Of a DNA stretch of 64,000 nt, positions 1-11,789 are shown piece by piece. Where the stretch lies: contig NC_133300.1 of assembly GCF_005239225.2 (NCBI RefSeq), positions 8,957,875 through 9,021,874 on the forward strand. The letters run 5' to 3'. The translations under genes were made by a program, and so were the position numbers. The first letter of the stretch is position 1; the number at the start of each line of letters is the position of its first letter. Under the pieces are notes generated by a model, which was not told where the DNA came from, did no database searches, and saw nothing but the letters and a program-made list of their open reading frames with translations. This stretch comes from Populus alba (lineage: Eukaryota; Streptophyta; Magnoliopsida; Malpighiales; Salicaceae).

Positions 1-1640
1 ATCTAAACCGACATCCAAGTTTTTATTTTAGCAATTTAGCTCCTCTAGGTCAAAGCTTGAATATTTCATGCAAGACTATTTCTTCTTTTTTAGGAATCTA
101 GTTATTGAAGTACTTAAATGTAAACTATCTACTTATATGAGGATTATTTTGTAAAATAGAGACTACGGTTTCCTAGGATATAAAAAGAATGAGAGAAGAA
201 AAGGGGGCAGCTGACCAAGAAGATAAAAATGCCCCCTTCCTCTAAGAAACCTGAAATCGTGCATTACTTCTTCTTTTTGATTAGTTGTTCAACAAACATG
301 CAAGACTAAACTCTTTTTCTTGGTTGCAAGGACACGAAAACCTTTAGATTTCAAGATTTGTGAGATTTATTTTACCTTTTCTTTTCAGTTTATATGATGA
401 ATATGTTTGTTCTCTTATGCTTTATTTTTTTATGATTGTTTATTTTAATTGCTAGACCAGACTCTAAGTTATTATTGTAGACAATCTATTGCTAAATTTG
501 ATATCAAAACCGGAGTTATGGTATATGAACTTGTGAAGGAACTGAGTTTAATAATTGTGACGGATCTACGTTATTAATCTTAGAAAGAACATTCAATTAA
601 CTCAAATATAGACTACAGACAGTTATGTTTTCTTAATTAATCAACTTATCTAATTCTTAAGGCTGCCATTAAATTAAATTACTATTGTTGACACTGTAAG
701 TGTTTGATGGTTAGGGTTAGTTATACGGCATGTAACACCCTTAAATTATAATGTCATGAAATCTCCAAATATTTCTTTTCAAATTTCAAGTATTGGATAA
801 TATGTCTAAAATTATGGATTTTTTTTTTTTGAAAATTTCAATAGAGTTTCCTTTATTTTTATTGGTACCAAGTTATCGACAACACTTCTATTATATGTCA
901 TTACGACTTCCATCTTGATCCAATCATCCTAGATCACATTCCATTCATTAAACAATAACTTAATACTTATACTTATCAATATATTCAAGTCTCATAATAG
1001 TAATTAGTAAATCAACATAAAAGTACTACTAAAAAAATTCAAAAGATAAAACAAATTCTTCATTAAAAGTAATAAATACTAACTAACTACATATATGCCT
1101 CTAAACTACGTAAATGCAATCGTAAGAGTAAGAGTCATATTATATTTATATTAAAATCTTATCTTATCATTTTGAAAATGATTTGGTCATACTAGCAACT
1201 ATACATATATATAATACATCTATTACATATTACACATTCTACTTGATTTTTATGACATAAAAGTAATACGTGTATTACATACTACACATCTTCTGTTTGA
1301 TTTTTTTTACAACACAAGAGGATTTACACTGAAAGTAAAGACATGAATATTACATTTTAAAATGGTAATTCATAAATAGAAGAATTCCTATATCTAACGA
1401 TTTGCATCACCTCGCGGTGTACCTGTTTCAACAATAACCATATTAATTAACTTACTCATTATATTAGTCTAATATTAATTATTTACTCTTAACCTTTGAA
1501 ATTTAATACTTCTACTTCAATCTAACTCAATCCCTTAATTTACATAATCTTTTCAAAACTTAAAAATCCAGCTAACTCATCTTAATAACCAAATAAATCT
1601 AACACTTCCATATAATTACTTAGAACTTTGGTTTTCCTTC
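1..1640. other. AT-rich intergenic sequence, no gene seen
   Basis: No coding region, RNA gene or bounded mobile element could be supported. The stretch has many short homopolymers and stop codons in all frames. A short purine-rich block with a run of G's lies near 190-230. Nothing here was recognised. Confidence 0.6.
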
Positions 1641-1641
1641 C

Positions 1642-2035
1642 TCGGTTACCAATAGATTCGGTAATTTCATTCGAATTACCCATCATCTGGCTAACCTTTT
1701 TTGTTAGTCAATCAACCCAGTAATTCCATATGAATTGCTCCTTATCCGGTTAATCTCTTTGTTAACCAATAAACCTGGTAATTCTCTTGATTACCCAAAA
1801 ATCTGGCTAATCCATTTCGGTTACCAAAATCAATATGGTAATTCAATATGAATTACCCAGCATCCAGCTAATCTCTTTTGTTAGTCAAACAATCCAGTAA
1901 TTCAATTTGAATTACCCAGCATCCGACTAACCTCTTTTGTTAGCCAAACAATTTGGTAATTCCATACGAATTACCCCATATCCGGTTAACCTCTTTTGTT
2001 AGTCAATAAACCCAGTAATTTAACATAATTTACCG
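1642..2035. repeat. Tandem array of about six ~60-bp units, each with two short hairpins
   Basis: Units recur at about 58-62 bp spacing (landmarks near 1673, 1731, 1789, 1851, 1909 and 1969). Each unit contains a palindrome of the form GGTAATTC-N4-6-GAATTACC. Most also contain a second inverted repeat of the form GGCTAAC-CTCTTTT-GTTAGCC or a variant of it. Copies have diverged, yet several keep the pairing ends; in the second unit GGTTAA pairs with TTAACC in place of the GGCTAA/TTAGCC pair. Function is unknown. Confidence 0.75.
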
Positions 2036-4290
2036 ATAATTCACACAATCATAACTCAAATTATTCATTTGCTCCATTTTTTTAACATCAATTAAATAAA
2101 CAACATAGATATTTAGGGAAATTAAAAATTAAAAATTACAAAATAAGATGATGACTCACCTACCTTCTACTCGGGATGAATCAATTCCTCCTATATGATA
2201 ACCATCTCCAGACACAACTCCTGAATCAATCAAGTGTCATTATATCATTAGTCCATCAATATTTTTCTTACATGCCAAAACACAAAGCACGCAATATTTT
2301 TATTTTTAATTTGTTCTAATAAAAATTCATTCTCAAATATAACATCATTATTTTACTTACAACCTTGTATATAACTCAAGTTACTTTTTTTCTTACTTTA
2401 TGTTCATAATTCCTCCATCAAATAATCCTTTTATTATTTACGCCCTTACATCATATTATTTATTTTATCAAAATATATGTAAGAACTATATTCAAACACA
2501 ATCTAGACATCTTGTCTCCATATTTTCTTTTAACTAGTTTATTTCTCTTTTAATTTGAATTTACTTATTATTTTTCTTTTTCTTTTTCTTTTTCTCAACT
2601 TAAATGTTGTTTCTTCATTTAGTCTTTCTTACATTTTCAAATATCATGATTAAACATGATTTTTTCTAAACATTAACATCAAAACTCATTCTCCCACTCT
2701 TTCCTTCATTTGGCTGAATGTGATGTTTCTTTTCCTCCCCTAAATTTTTCTTAATTTATTTGTTATTTCAACTTGTTTTTATTCTATTTCACTTCAATTT
2801 CATCATTTTTCCTTCCCCTCCTAATTCCCCCAAATTCACATAAGAACCCTAAGTTCAAAAATCAAGGATTTAAGGGAAACTAAGGTAAAATTCCATGAAA
2901 TTACTTCCTAACTTAATCAAGTAAGCTTAAGAAAACATCTAAATCAAACATTAAATCCAGACTTCTCATGCTTACCTATTGCTTTTCTTCCAATTTCTCT
3001 TTCTCTTCCAAAGTTAGACGAATTCCCCTTATCAATTTATCCTTCCTTCACTTGATTTTAGTGTTTTATAAGTTGAACTTGTAAGTTTATAAAGTTATTC
3101 TCTCAATTTTCTTATTGTTTTTCCTTACTTTTTATATTTTATATTTGTTCTTTCTTTTTATATTTTTGTTTCTGCCCACTCGGGAGTTAATAAAAGAGAA
3201 GGAGAGCTTGTTTGTTTTCTTTTCAATGGCAAATAACCATTCCACTCTTAATGAGTATTTTTGTCTTTATTTGACGGTCCTTATTTTTTTGCTAGAACTA
3301 CCGAGCTCTGTTTATTTTAAAATTTTAACAAGATTTTATTCAATATATTTTAAGGTTTGTTATAAAATTTCAGCTTAACTGATGGTTGGATTGAAAATTA
3401 TAATCCAATAACATAAAACTAGTTAAATTGTGATTTTTCGTCAAATTTCAGAATTATTTGAATTTGTCAAAAAAATCTGAAATTTTAACCCAAGCTAAGA
3501 CATCATATTAGAAGGATCCACACAAATCTTTTGATAACCCGATCGAGAATTATGATTTTTTTTATTTTACATGAAATTAGTCAATTTATGATTTTTCGCC
3601 CAGAGGTTTTACATAGCGGATCTGTTAACTAACCAATGTTAAGAAGAGATAAATATTCAGAATGTAAATTGATGTTTCGTTTCCATGATTAATTATGATT
3701 TTCGTAAGTGGATGTTTACTTCCAATTAAAGTTTGTTCTCTTGATAATTTTATGATTTTATTTAATTTTGCTTGATAGTTTTCTGTTTTCTTTTGCTTTA
3801 GCCTATATAACGTCCAAACTCCCTCCAAAGTACATATCATCTAGCATAAAAATCTGACTTGAACCTTCCTCATGGGATCGACCCCTTACTTGTTTTATAC
3901 TATCTTATGTGTTGTGTTTTAAGTTAGGGTAATTAATTTGTGTGACCACAATATTGCAACAAGTTGGTTGAGAATTACAGCTGTATATTTCCTCATGAAA
4001 CACTATAGATTGCTACAATGTTTTTTTTTTTTGTTATGATTTTTTTCAAAATTATCTTTGCGATTTTATTTTTTTAATATTAATCTGGTTGAGAATTTAG
4101 CTTTGTATTTTTTTTCCTTGAAAATATTGTGGATTGCAACAATTTTTCTCTATATGATTTTTTTTTATTATTTTTTTATGATTTTTTCCACAAACCCACA
4201 AACATGTCACCAGTCCGCGATATTGCGCGGGTATGACAATGGATCTTATACAGTGTGGGCTGGGCAGCATCCCAGATCTAAGATTTAAAG
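2036..4290. other. AT-rich intergenic sequence with weak transposon relics
   Basis: No credible gene. The segment around 3860-3960 (a 'cctcatgggatcgacc'-type block followed by 'gtgtgacc') resembles the tail of a plant LTR, but no element boundaries were found. A roughly 120-bp imperfect tandem duplication lies at about 3958-4175, where 'ggttgagaatt' and a downstream 'attgcaacaa'-like block recur. Short ORFs here are AT-rich by-products. Confidence 0.45.
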
Positions 4291-4332
4291 ATGTCTGAGA
4301 GTATATTGTTTTTTGTTTGGAAATGTATTAAA

Positions 4333-4373
<41 letters not shown>

Positions 4374-4510
4374 TTTAAAATTATTTTTGACATTAACATA
4401 TTAAAATGATTTAAAAATACATATAAAAAAAATATTAATTTGAAGTAAATAAAAAAATAATTTTTTTTCTTAAATGCTTTTAAAACATAACAACAACCAT
4501 ATTTTTTTTT
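4290..4510. repeat. Dispersed AT-rich repeat with (TA)n microsatellite
   Basis: A (TA)n run lies at about 4335-4370 and is followed by 'atttttaaaattatttttg' and 'attaatttgaagtaaa' blocks. From memory, these blocks are typical of a short dispersed non-coding repeat that is very common in poplar DNA. Terminal repeats and a target-site duplication were not resolved, so it is called only as a repeat. Confidence 0.45.
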
Positions 4511-5556
4511 GAACTGGAACTGCAATATTGAGGATGAAGCCAAGATAAAAACAAAATAAAATGACTAATATTTGGATTCTTTTTCCTTGACTAATTGTAC
4601 TCACACTGTTTAAAATTTTAAATTATGTGATGTACAGTAAGTTACATCACAAGAAAAAGCTTCTTCATACCAAACATAGCAATGAAATATTTCATTACGC
4701 TACAAATCTAATTAAAAAAAAGTCAAAATAACATTTAAGAAATTTGCCAAATACGCGTTTCAACGATTGATATAAATAACTCAAGGGTGATTGCATCTTG
4801 CCTGTTGAGCAAAATGAGATTTGTGTTTCGATACCTTTTCTAATCACAGATCGGATTCCATCTTCGGATAACCTTCTCGACTTGTTTCCTGGTGAGAAAG
4901 CACTCGTAATCCATTATTGAATTTAGGCCTCTTGGGCCCATTGTCCATGAACCCAAACCTTCTTTCTCCTCCACTGGCACTGCAAAGCAAATGAAAATGA
5001 AAGGCAGTCTTCTCTCTCCTCCATTGGCACTGCAAAGCAAATTCTTCAGCTTTAGCTCACTATGACGCGGGAGGCAAACTAGAGAAAAATAAATAAAAAA
5101 ATAAAAAAAACAGACGCAGGAGACTTTTTCTCTCACGTAAGATTTCATTTCTTTTCTGATTTTCACATTTCTGTTCTAACGAATCCAAATCCAAATTCAA
5201 AGTCCTTTTCCTTTATTTTATTTTATTTTTATTTTAATGTTCCTTATCTAGAACAACAGAATATTCTTGTGCTCAATTAACATCTCCGGTGCAATTAGGG
5301 TTTTTCATTTCTGTCTCTTGAAGCTCACTCACTTTTCCTTTCTACTAAAGATTAGGGCTTTTCTAGGGCGTACATCTCCCTATTTCTGTTCAAATTTGAT
5401 TCCTGACTCCTAAGGGCTGCAATTTGTTTGGATTTGTTTTTTCTTTTTAAGGTTTTTGATGCTTTGTGTGCTTGAAGTTGCTTGGGGATTTCGTAGTTTT
5501 TGCTAGCTTGTTCTTGGGCTAGTTTAGTGGATAATTGATAGAGGGATTGGTTATCT
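4511..5556 (+). promoter_or_regulatory. Upstream region and probable 5' leader of the SWP73 gene
   Basis: This is the sequence between the repeat and the SWP73 start codon. The last 250 bases are pyrimidine-rich, as plant leaders often are, and in-frame stops lie upstream of the ATG. A near-tandem duplication of 'cactggcactgcaaagcaa' occurs at about 4970-5042. No TATA box or leader intron could be assigned with confidence. Reverse-strand ORFs at 4840-5166 are not credible genes. Confidence 0.45.
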
Positions 5557-7728
5557 ATGAACAACAACACCACACCAAAGAGTTTGGGGCAATCTTCGTC
5601 ACCACTTGGTAATTCGGGGATGGTCAATCCATCGATGGGAGCGAACCCATCCTTCTCACAATCACAAGGTCAAATGGGTGCTGCCTTTCAGGGTGGTCAG
5701 TTCCAGCTGTCCCAAGCACAGGCTACTGTGCAAGCTCACTTGAAAGCACAGCAGGCTCACGCCCAAGCACAAGCAGTTCATGCTGCTCAAATTCAAGCAG
5801 CTCATGTGCAACTCCAAGCACAAGGGATCTCTCTTAACCAAACTCAGAATGTTGGCATAGGTAATTTGGGTTCGTCTTCACCGTCATTCTCAACTCCCGG
5901 GAATGCTAGTGCAAAACGGCTCCCTCAGAAACCTTTGGGTAGGCCTCCTGGTGTTCCCTTTTCTAGCATGGTTTCACCATTGAAACCTATGGATCTCTCA
6001 TCTGCTGCACGTAGAAAGAAGCAGAAGCTACCAGAGAAGCAGCTACAAGATAGAGTAGCTGCGATTCTGCCAGAGTCTGCTCTGTACACACAGCTTCTTG
6101 AGTTTGAAGCTCGGGTTGATGCTGCTTTAGCTAGAAAGAAGGTTGACATCCAGGAGGCCCTTAAAAGTCCTCCCTGTGTGCAGAAAACCCTTCGAATTTA
6201 TGTCTTCAATACATTTGCCAATCAGACAAGAACAATCCCCAAGAAGCCAAATGCTGAGCCTCCTACTTGGACTCTTAAAGTTATCGGGAGAATCTTGGAA
6301 GATGGGTTAGACCCTGACCAGCCTGGAGCAGTCCAGAAATCAAACCCCTTGTACCCGAAGTTCTCATCTTTTTTCAAGAGAGTGACCATTCAGTTGGATC
6401 AGAGACTGTATCCTGATAATCATATCATCATATGGGAGCATGCTCGATCACCTGCACCTCACGAGGGTTTTGAAGTCAAGAGAAAAGGGGATAAAGAGTT
6501 CACTGTGAATATAAGATTGGAAATGAATTATGTGCCTGATAAATTTAAGCTCTCTCCAGCTTTGATGGAAGTTCTTGGTATAGAGGTTGAAACCCGTCCT
6601 AGAATAATAGCTGCAATTTGGCATTATGTGAAGGCTAGGAAACTGCAGAACCCTGATGACCCTTCATTTTTCATTTGCGATGCACCTCTTCAGAAAGTAT
6701 TTGGGGAATCAATGATGAAATTCACGATGGTTTCACAGAGGATATCTCCGCATTTATCTCCTCCACAGCCGATACATTTGGAGCATAAAATTAAGCTTTC
6801 AGGGAATAGTCCAGCTGGAACTGTCTGCTATGATGTGCTGGTGGATGTGCCATTTCCAATACAGAGGGAATTGTTTGCTTTGTTGGCAAATGCTGAGAAG
6901 AATAAAGAGATTGATACCTGTGATGAGGCAATATGTACTGCTATAAGGAAAATTCATGAACATCGTAGGAGACGGGCATTCTTCCTTGGATTTAGTCAAT
7001 CACCTGTGGAATTTGTCAATGCTCTGATTGAATCTCAAAGCAAGGATTTGAGGCTGGTAGCTGGAGAAGCTAGCAGAAATGCTGAGAAAGAGCGCCACTC
7101 GGACTTCTTTAACCAACCATGGTAAGCTCAATTGCAATTTCTCCTTGTTTGAAGACTTAATATTTTCATCTATTTGATCCTTAGCTACTGTTTTAGGTCC
7201 ACTCATCCATTTGCACATTATTTGAGGGCTACTGTTGAATTGATGACTAGTCTTGTTCAGAATTCACCTTAGAATATGAGTTAGATGATAAAATGTATGT
7301 TGCCTGCTGAAAGCAATATCTCCTGAAAGATTAAAAACATGGGTTCTGACATGCGATTGCATCACATGCAACTTGCCAAATGGTTATTCACTCTTTCCTG
7401 TCTAGTTTTGATACCAAGACATGTTAATTGACCACACTATCATGCTTGTTTCTGTTAACGATTCACACAATTCACATATCGGCAGCGATGATGCCCAGAC
7501 AAAGTTATCAAGATTAACAAAGGGAAATGTGTTGAGGATTCTAATGCACAGTCAAAAAGAGACTGATTTGGGCACTTAATTCAATTTATGAAAGCCTGCA
7601 CATGACTGCTCAAAAAGAAACATCCGCTCATCTGTACTTATTTTGAACTCAACAGGGCTGAAGATGCTGTTATTCGTTACTTGAATCGCAAGCCTGCTGT
7701 AGGAAGTGATGCTCCTGGGAGCACATGA
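5557..7728 (+). CDS. SWP73: SWI/SNF chromatin-remodelling subunit, SWP73/BAF60 (SNF12 homolog)
   Basis: This is the plant BAF60/SNF12 subunit of the nuclear SWI/SNF (BAF) ATP-dependent chromatin-remodelling complex, where it acts as an adaptor to transcription factors. Two coding exons are inferred: 5557-7121 and 7656-7728, joined by a GT-AG intron of 534 bp, for 545 residues. That is close to the ~530-residue Arabidopsis proteins. The N terminus (about residues 20-90) is Gln/Ala-rich and low complexity. The centre has the conserved BAF60 helices, and a SWIB/MDM2 domain covers about residues 323-405 (from '[19 protein letters not shown]'). The C-terminal exon ends '[10 protein letters not shown]...'. 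The exon 1 donor TG|GTAAGC overlaps an in-frame TAA, so intron retention would end the protein at residue 522. The start is the first ATG after upstream stops. The function is known for the family; the exon join is my inference from reading frame and splice sites. Confidence 0.95.
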
Positions 7729-8526
7729 TTTGGGAGTTTTAAGAGCTGCTAATCTGTAACAGTCATTGATTCTTTCACTTAGCATTTGTAGATTTTCACC
7801 TTCGATTTGTGGAAATAGCACAGCCTATCATTGCCCTATTGCTAATTGCCCTGGAATGAATGCTCCTTGCTTGTAAGACAACAAAATATGTTCAGTCACA
7901 TGTTTAGGTTTACTTATCCTAGTACTTGCTTGAATCGTCATGTTAGTACCAAAAAAAAAAATAAAAAAAAATTGCCATCGTTCAGCTTATGTTTTGTCAG
8001 TTTTGTGAATGATGCATTTATAGTTACTCTGAACTTTGTTTTGGTTGCATCATATTGTGAATGCTGGGCATTAATTGGTAAGCAAAATGGCGTTATTCTC
8101 CTTTTCACTTTTTATAGTTAATGGATAACGACACGTAGCTGTTGCTGAGAGTCTATGATAGGGATTGTTGTGGTCTTGTGGATTTTTTGCTAACTGCGGA
8201 GTGGACATGACACATTACTAGATTGCATATCTACTTTTGGGTTTTATTATCTACTACTTGTAGGGCATGTAATGGCCTGTCCGGCGCGCGCAATCAAGAT
8301 GTACAGTCGAGTTATTATTGTACACGGCATATCTCCTTTTCTTACCATGGTATCCCCCCCCACCCCCACCTTTTTTTTTTTTTTAAATGTTGGGTACAAA
8401 ACTACGAGATTCCAAAGCTCGGTGAATGAGACGCTTCTACAATACTACACTGGTAGAGTTAGCGCAGAGCATTAGTTCCCTTTTCTAGTTCTTGTACACA
8501 AAGCTAGCTATATATCTTCAGATTTA
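7729..8526 (+). other. 3' UTR of SWP73 and short intergenic sequence
   Basis: The region after the stop is T-rich with A-rich stretches near 7950-7970 that could serve in 3'-end formation. The polyadenylation site was not determined. A C/T homopolymer tract lies at 8350-8384. No further gene was seen. Confidence 0.5.
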
Positions 8527-9780
8527 ACGGGTTAACTTGATTTGACGGATTATCCTAGTTAACTCATAATTTTTTTTAATTAGTTTTTTTTTTCTAATTT
8601 TATTATTTAATATTGATTTGATTAAGATTTAAATTTTATGATTTATTTTGTTTACTTTTCATTAGATTATTTTGATCTCATGACACGATAGTAATACTTA
8701 ATAAATTAACATGAATTAACTCGGGTTGAATTTTGTCTCTTTTATTTAATTGATTATTTTTAAATTTTATCATTCAATATTTGATTAGTTGGAAATTGAA
8801 CTTCATAATCTATTATGATTTGTTATTTTATGAGAATATTTTGATCTTATGATCAAGGTCACAAGTTTTGGCATTTTAATCATGGTTAAATCAAGTTATT
8901 TTTTTTAATTTTTTTTTCTAAGAGGTTATACTAGTCTCATTACTTGAGTCACAAGTTCCTTCAACATTGGACTTGCTTTTAGTTGGGTTGTCCATGTTTC
9001 ATGATCAGGGTCGCGGGTTAACCTAATTGACTTATTTTTTTTAAAATTGATTTTTTTTTTCTAATTTCATTAATTAATATTATGTTTAATTAGGAATTAA
9101 GCTTTATGATTTTTTTTTGTTTATTTTTCATTAAGCTATCCTGGTCTCATGACTTAGTAATAGTTCTTAACGGTTAACTTGAGTTAACTTTGCTTATTTT
9201 TTATGTTATTTTTTTTAATTAAGATTTTTATAAATTTTGTTGTTCAACATTAGTTTCGACATGGACGATTGAGAATCGAGTTTTATAGTTTGTTTTGACT
9301 TTCTCTCTATTGGGTTATCTCAGTCTCAAGATTAAAATTATGGATTTGACAGGTTAACTTGAGTTAAATCAGGTAATTGTTTTAAGGTTATCTCAGTCTA
9401 ATGACCCGGGTCATAGGTTTGGTGATTGATTCAAATTGTTTTATATATTCTTTTTTTAATTGATTTCTTTTTCTAATCTCATCCTTCAATATTAAGCTGG
9501 TCAGGGATTGAAATTTATAATTTGTTTCAATTTGCTTTTCATGGTGTTATCTCGGTTTTATTACTCAGGTTGCAAGTTTGACATGTTAACCCAAATTATT
9601 TTTTAGGTCTTTTTTTAATTGATTTTTTTTCAATTTCATCTTTCAATATTGGATTGATTGAGAATTAGGCTTAATAATTCATTTTGATTTGCTTTCTATA
9701 GAATTATCATAGTCTTATAGCTCGAGTTATGAATTTGACATGTTAACTCGAGGTGTCCAAGGTTAGTCCAATATGTTGTT
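8527..9780. repeat. Degenerate tandem array, unit roughly 150-190 bp
   Basis: A block containing 'gggttaac' or 'tgttaac', a T-rich spacer, 'ttgattgagaattaagctt', 'ttatctcagtctcatgac' and 'gggtcacaagttt' recurs about eight times with many substitutions (landmarks near 8690, 8857, 8940, 9000, 9150, 9330, 9400, 9560 and 9715). The unit length is irregular. It looks like an old satellite-type or nested-duplicate repeat common in poplar intergenic DNA. No ORF is present. Confidence 0.6.
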
Positions 9781-9998
9781 ATTTTAATATTAAGAAAACA
9801 TATCATCTTGAATTTTGTTTAGTTAAAATTTGTTTTCACAGGTTGTATAGGTTGTTTTTGGACTAGTAAAGTCAATCAGGTTACATTGGGTAAATCCTCA
9901 CATGATTTAATTTTTTTTTCCATTAAAAAAAAATATTAGCAATATTTGATATTTTGTTTATGTTCAAGAAAAATTTGACTTGACCCGCAGCGTATTAC

Positions 9999-11789
9999 TA
10001 ACACGACCAAAAGATTGATATCTTCTCTCAAGTGCAAGAGTGTCGAAGTAATGAACAACTCGGCAAGACCGAGGTCGAATCACAGAGAGGTTAATTGTAT
10101 AAATTATAAATAACAATACAACAATAACAACAACAACAACAACAATAATAACAATAATAGTAATAGTAATAGTAATAATAATATTAAATAGTAATAATAA
10201 TACTCAATACGTGGTGTTGTTATACCTGAGAATGATCTAAAAGATCGGGTCATAGGTTTCCAGCCTATATACTGAGTTTATGAAAAGATCAAAGAGATAA
10301 TATAAACAAATTTCTGATGCGAATGAACAAGGCAAGACCGACAATGTCAGGATCCTTGATTAAACATAGAGCATACTTAACGTACATAAAATATAACAAG
10401 AATGTAAATAATAATAATAATAGTAGTAGTAATACTACTACTACTACTAAGAGGAAAAAATTAATGAGAACTTTGAGATGGAAGATTACTGTAAGGATTA
10501 AACAATGATAAAAAAAAATGTCAAGGTTAGAGGATCCACTAATGGTATTTCAAACAAGTATAGTATAAACTCTTATTACTCAACTGGAAACCACACACAA
10601 AGAAGGTTCCAATTAGATTACAATTGTTAACATGATTACATTAATTATCTTGTTCAAGTAATGCAAATACTTGCAAATATTATTAGGTATTTGTGGTAAT
10701 AACTTATGTTAACAACAAATCAAGTTCCTTTCATAGCACAAGTGTAGGTTATACCATACGGTTGAGCTATGAAAGTGCCAAGCATTTGTTGTATAAAGGG
10801 TTGTTCAACACAAATCTAGATTAACTATTTAACAAGCAAGGTATTAAAAGTGAGCAAGACAATACATATAAAACATGTTAGTATCAAGCATTAAAGTCTA
10901 TATTGAGTTTATATTATACTTATTCTTACACCATTAGTGTAACCTTTTCACCTTGACATAATATATTTAGCTAAACATAATGAAAGAAAGAAACATAAAT
11001 AAACAAGATAAGAACATAATTATACAAATAAAGGAAAGGAAATGAAAAGCATAAACAAGAGATTAATATAACATCAAATAAAACTTAAACATTACAAAAT
11101 ACAAAGAAAGAGAGTAAGAGCATGATCTTGATCTGAACACTAAGATGCCTAAATGCATGGCAAATGCCTCCTTTTATAGGCCAAAATTTGGAACTATTGA
11201 TTTGATGAATAATTGTTGAGTGGGTGGCCACATCTTGACTTGGTGAAAATCCTTATCTTCTCGTCTGAATAAAACATCATTGCTAACATCAGAACTGAAA
11301 CCATATGTACCATGAAATTTCTAGGAAATTCTCTTAGCTTTTCAGGAAAAAAAATTGAGGTCATTTGGACTTCTAGAACTCAAGATATGGGCTAAACACT
11401 GAACAGTGTCTAGGCTGCAGGATAGATTTAGACTTCTCCGTTGTTGCTATAATTTGGACTTGAAAACGACCTTCTTAAATCTTGGTGTCCACATGAAAGT
11501 TGTAGGCCTATGTCTTACCAAATCTGTGTAAAAATTTAAGATCATTTGGACATCTAAAACTCGAGATATGACCCAATTACCAAACAATGTTCCAGTTTGG
11601 ACTGCACCAACAATCCTTTGATTTATGTGATAGTCATGCATTTAAGATGAACATTTACCATATATTAAGGCATTTTATAGTATCAGACTTGTTATTATAA
11701 AACATGCTTTAGTTAAGGAGTTATTGATACTTCAAGTGCAAAATGATGATATAAAACCTTGATAAACATGCACTTTTACATACTAATCA
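9999..11789 (-). mobile_element. Solo LTR of an Athila-type (Ty3/Gypsy) retrotransposon, reverse orientation
   Basis: Read on the minus strand, this 1.79-kb segment matches the LTRs of Athila elements 1 and 2 from end to end. It starts 'TGATTAGTATGTAAAAGTGC' at 11789, carries the 'TATAAAA' promoter motif at 11172-11178, holds a triplet microsatellite, and ends 'TTGGTCGTGTTA' at 9999. Flanks are ATTAC (9994-9998) and ATTAT (11790-11794), a 5-bp target-site duplication with one mismatch. No internal Athila sequence adjoins it, so it is a solo LTR left by LTR-LTR recombination. Its start resembles element 2 more than element 1. Confidence 0.85.

Noticed and set aside
1642..2035. CRISPR-like regular repeats
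   Set aside because: The DNA is plant nuclear, the units diverge throughout with no unique spacers, and no cas gene is present.
4840..5166. 108-codon reverse-strand ORF upstream of SWP73
   Set aside because: Its sequence is a by-product of a local tandem duplication in the leader region and resembles no protein family.
10317..10508. Short ORF 'MRMNKARPTMSGSLIKH' followed by poly-Asn, also at 14857-15039 and 22825-23055 on the other strand
   Set aside because: It is conserved only because it lies inside copies of the same LTR; the poly-Asn/Ser part is a triplet microsatellite.
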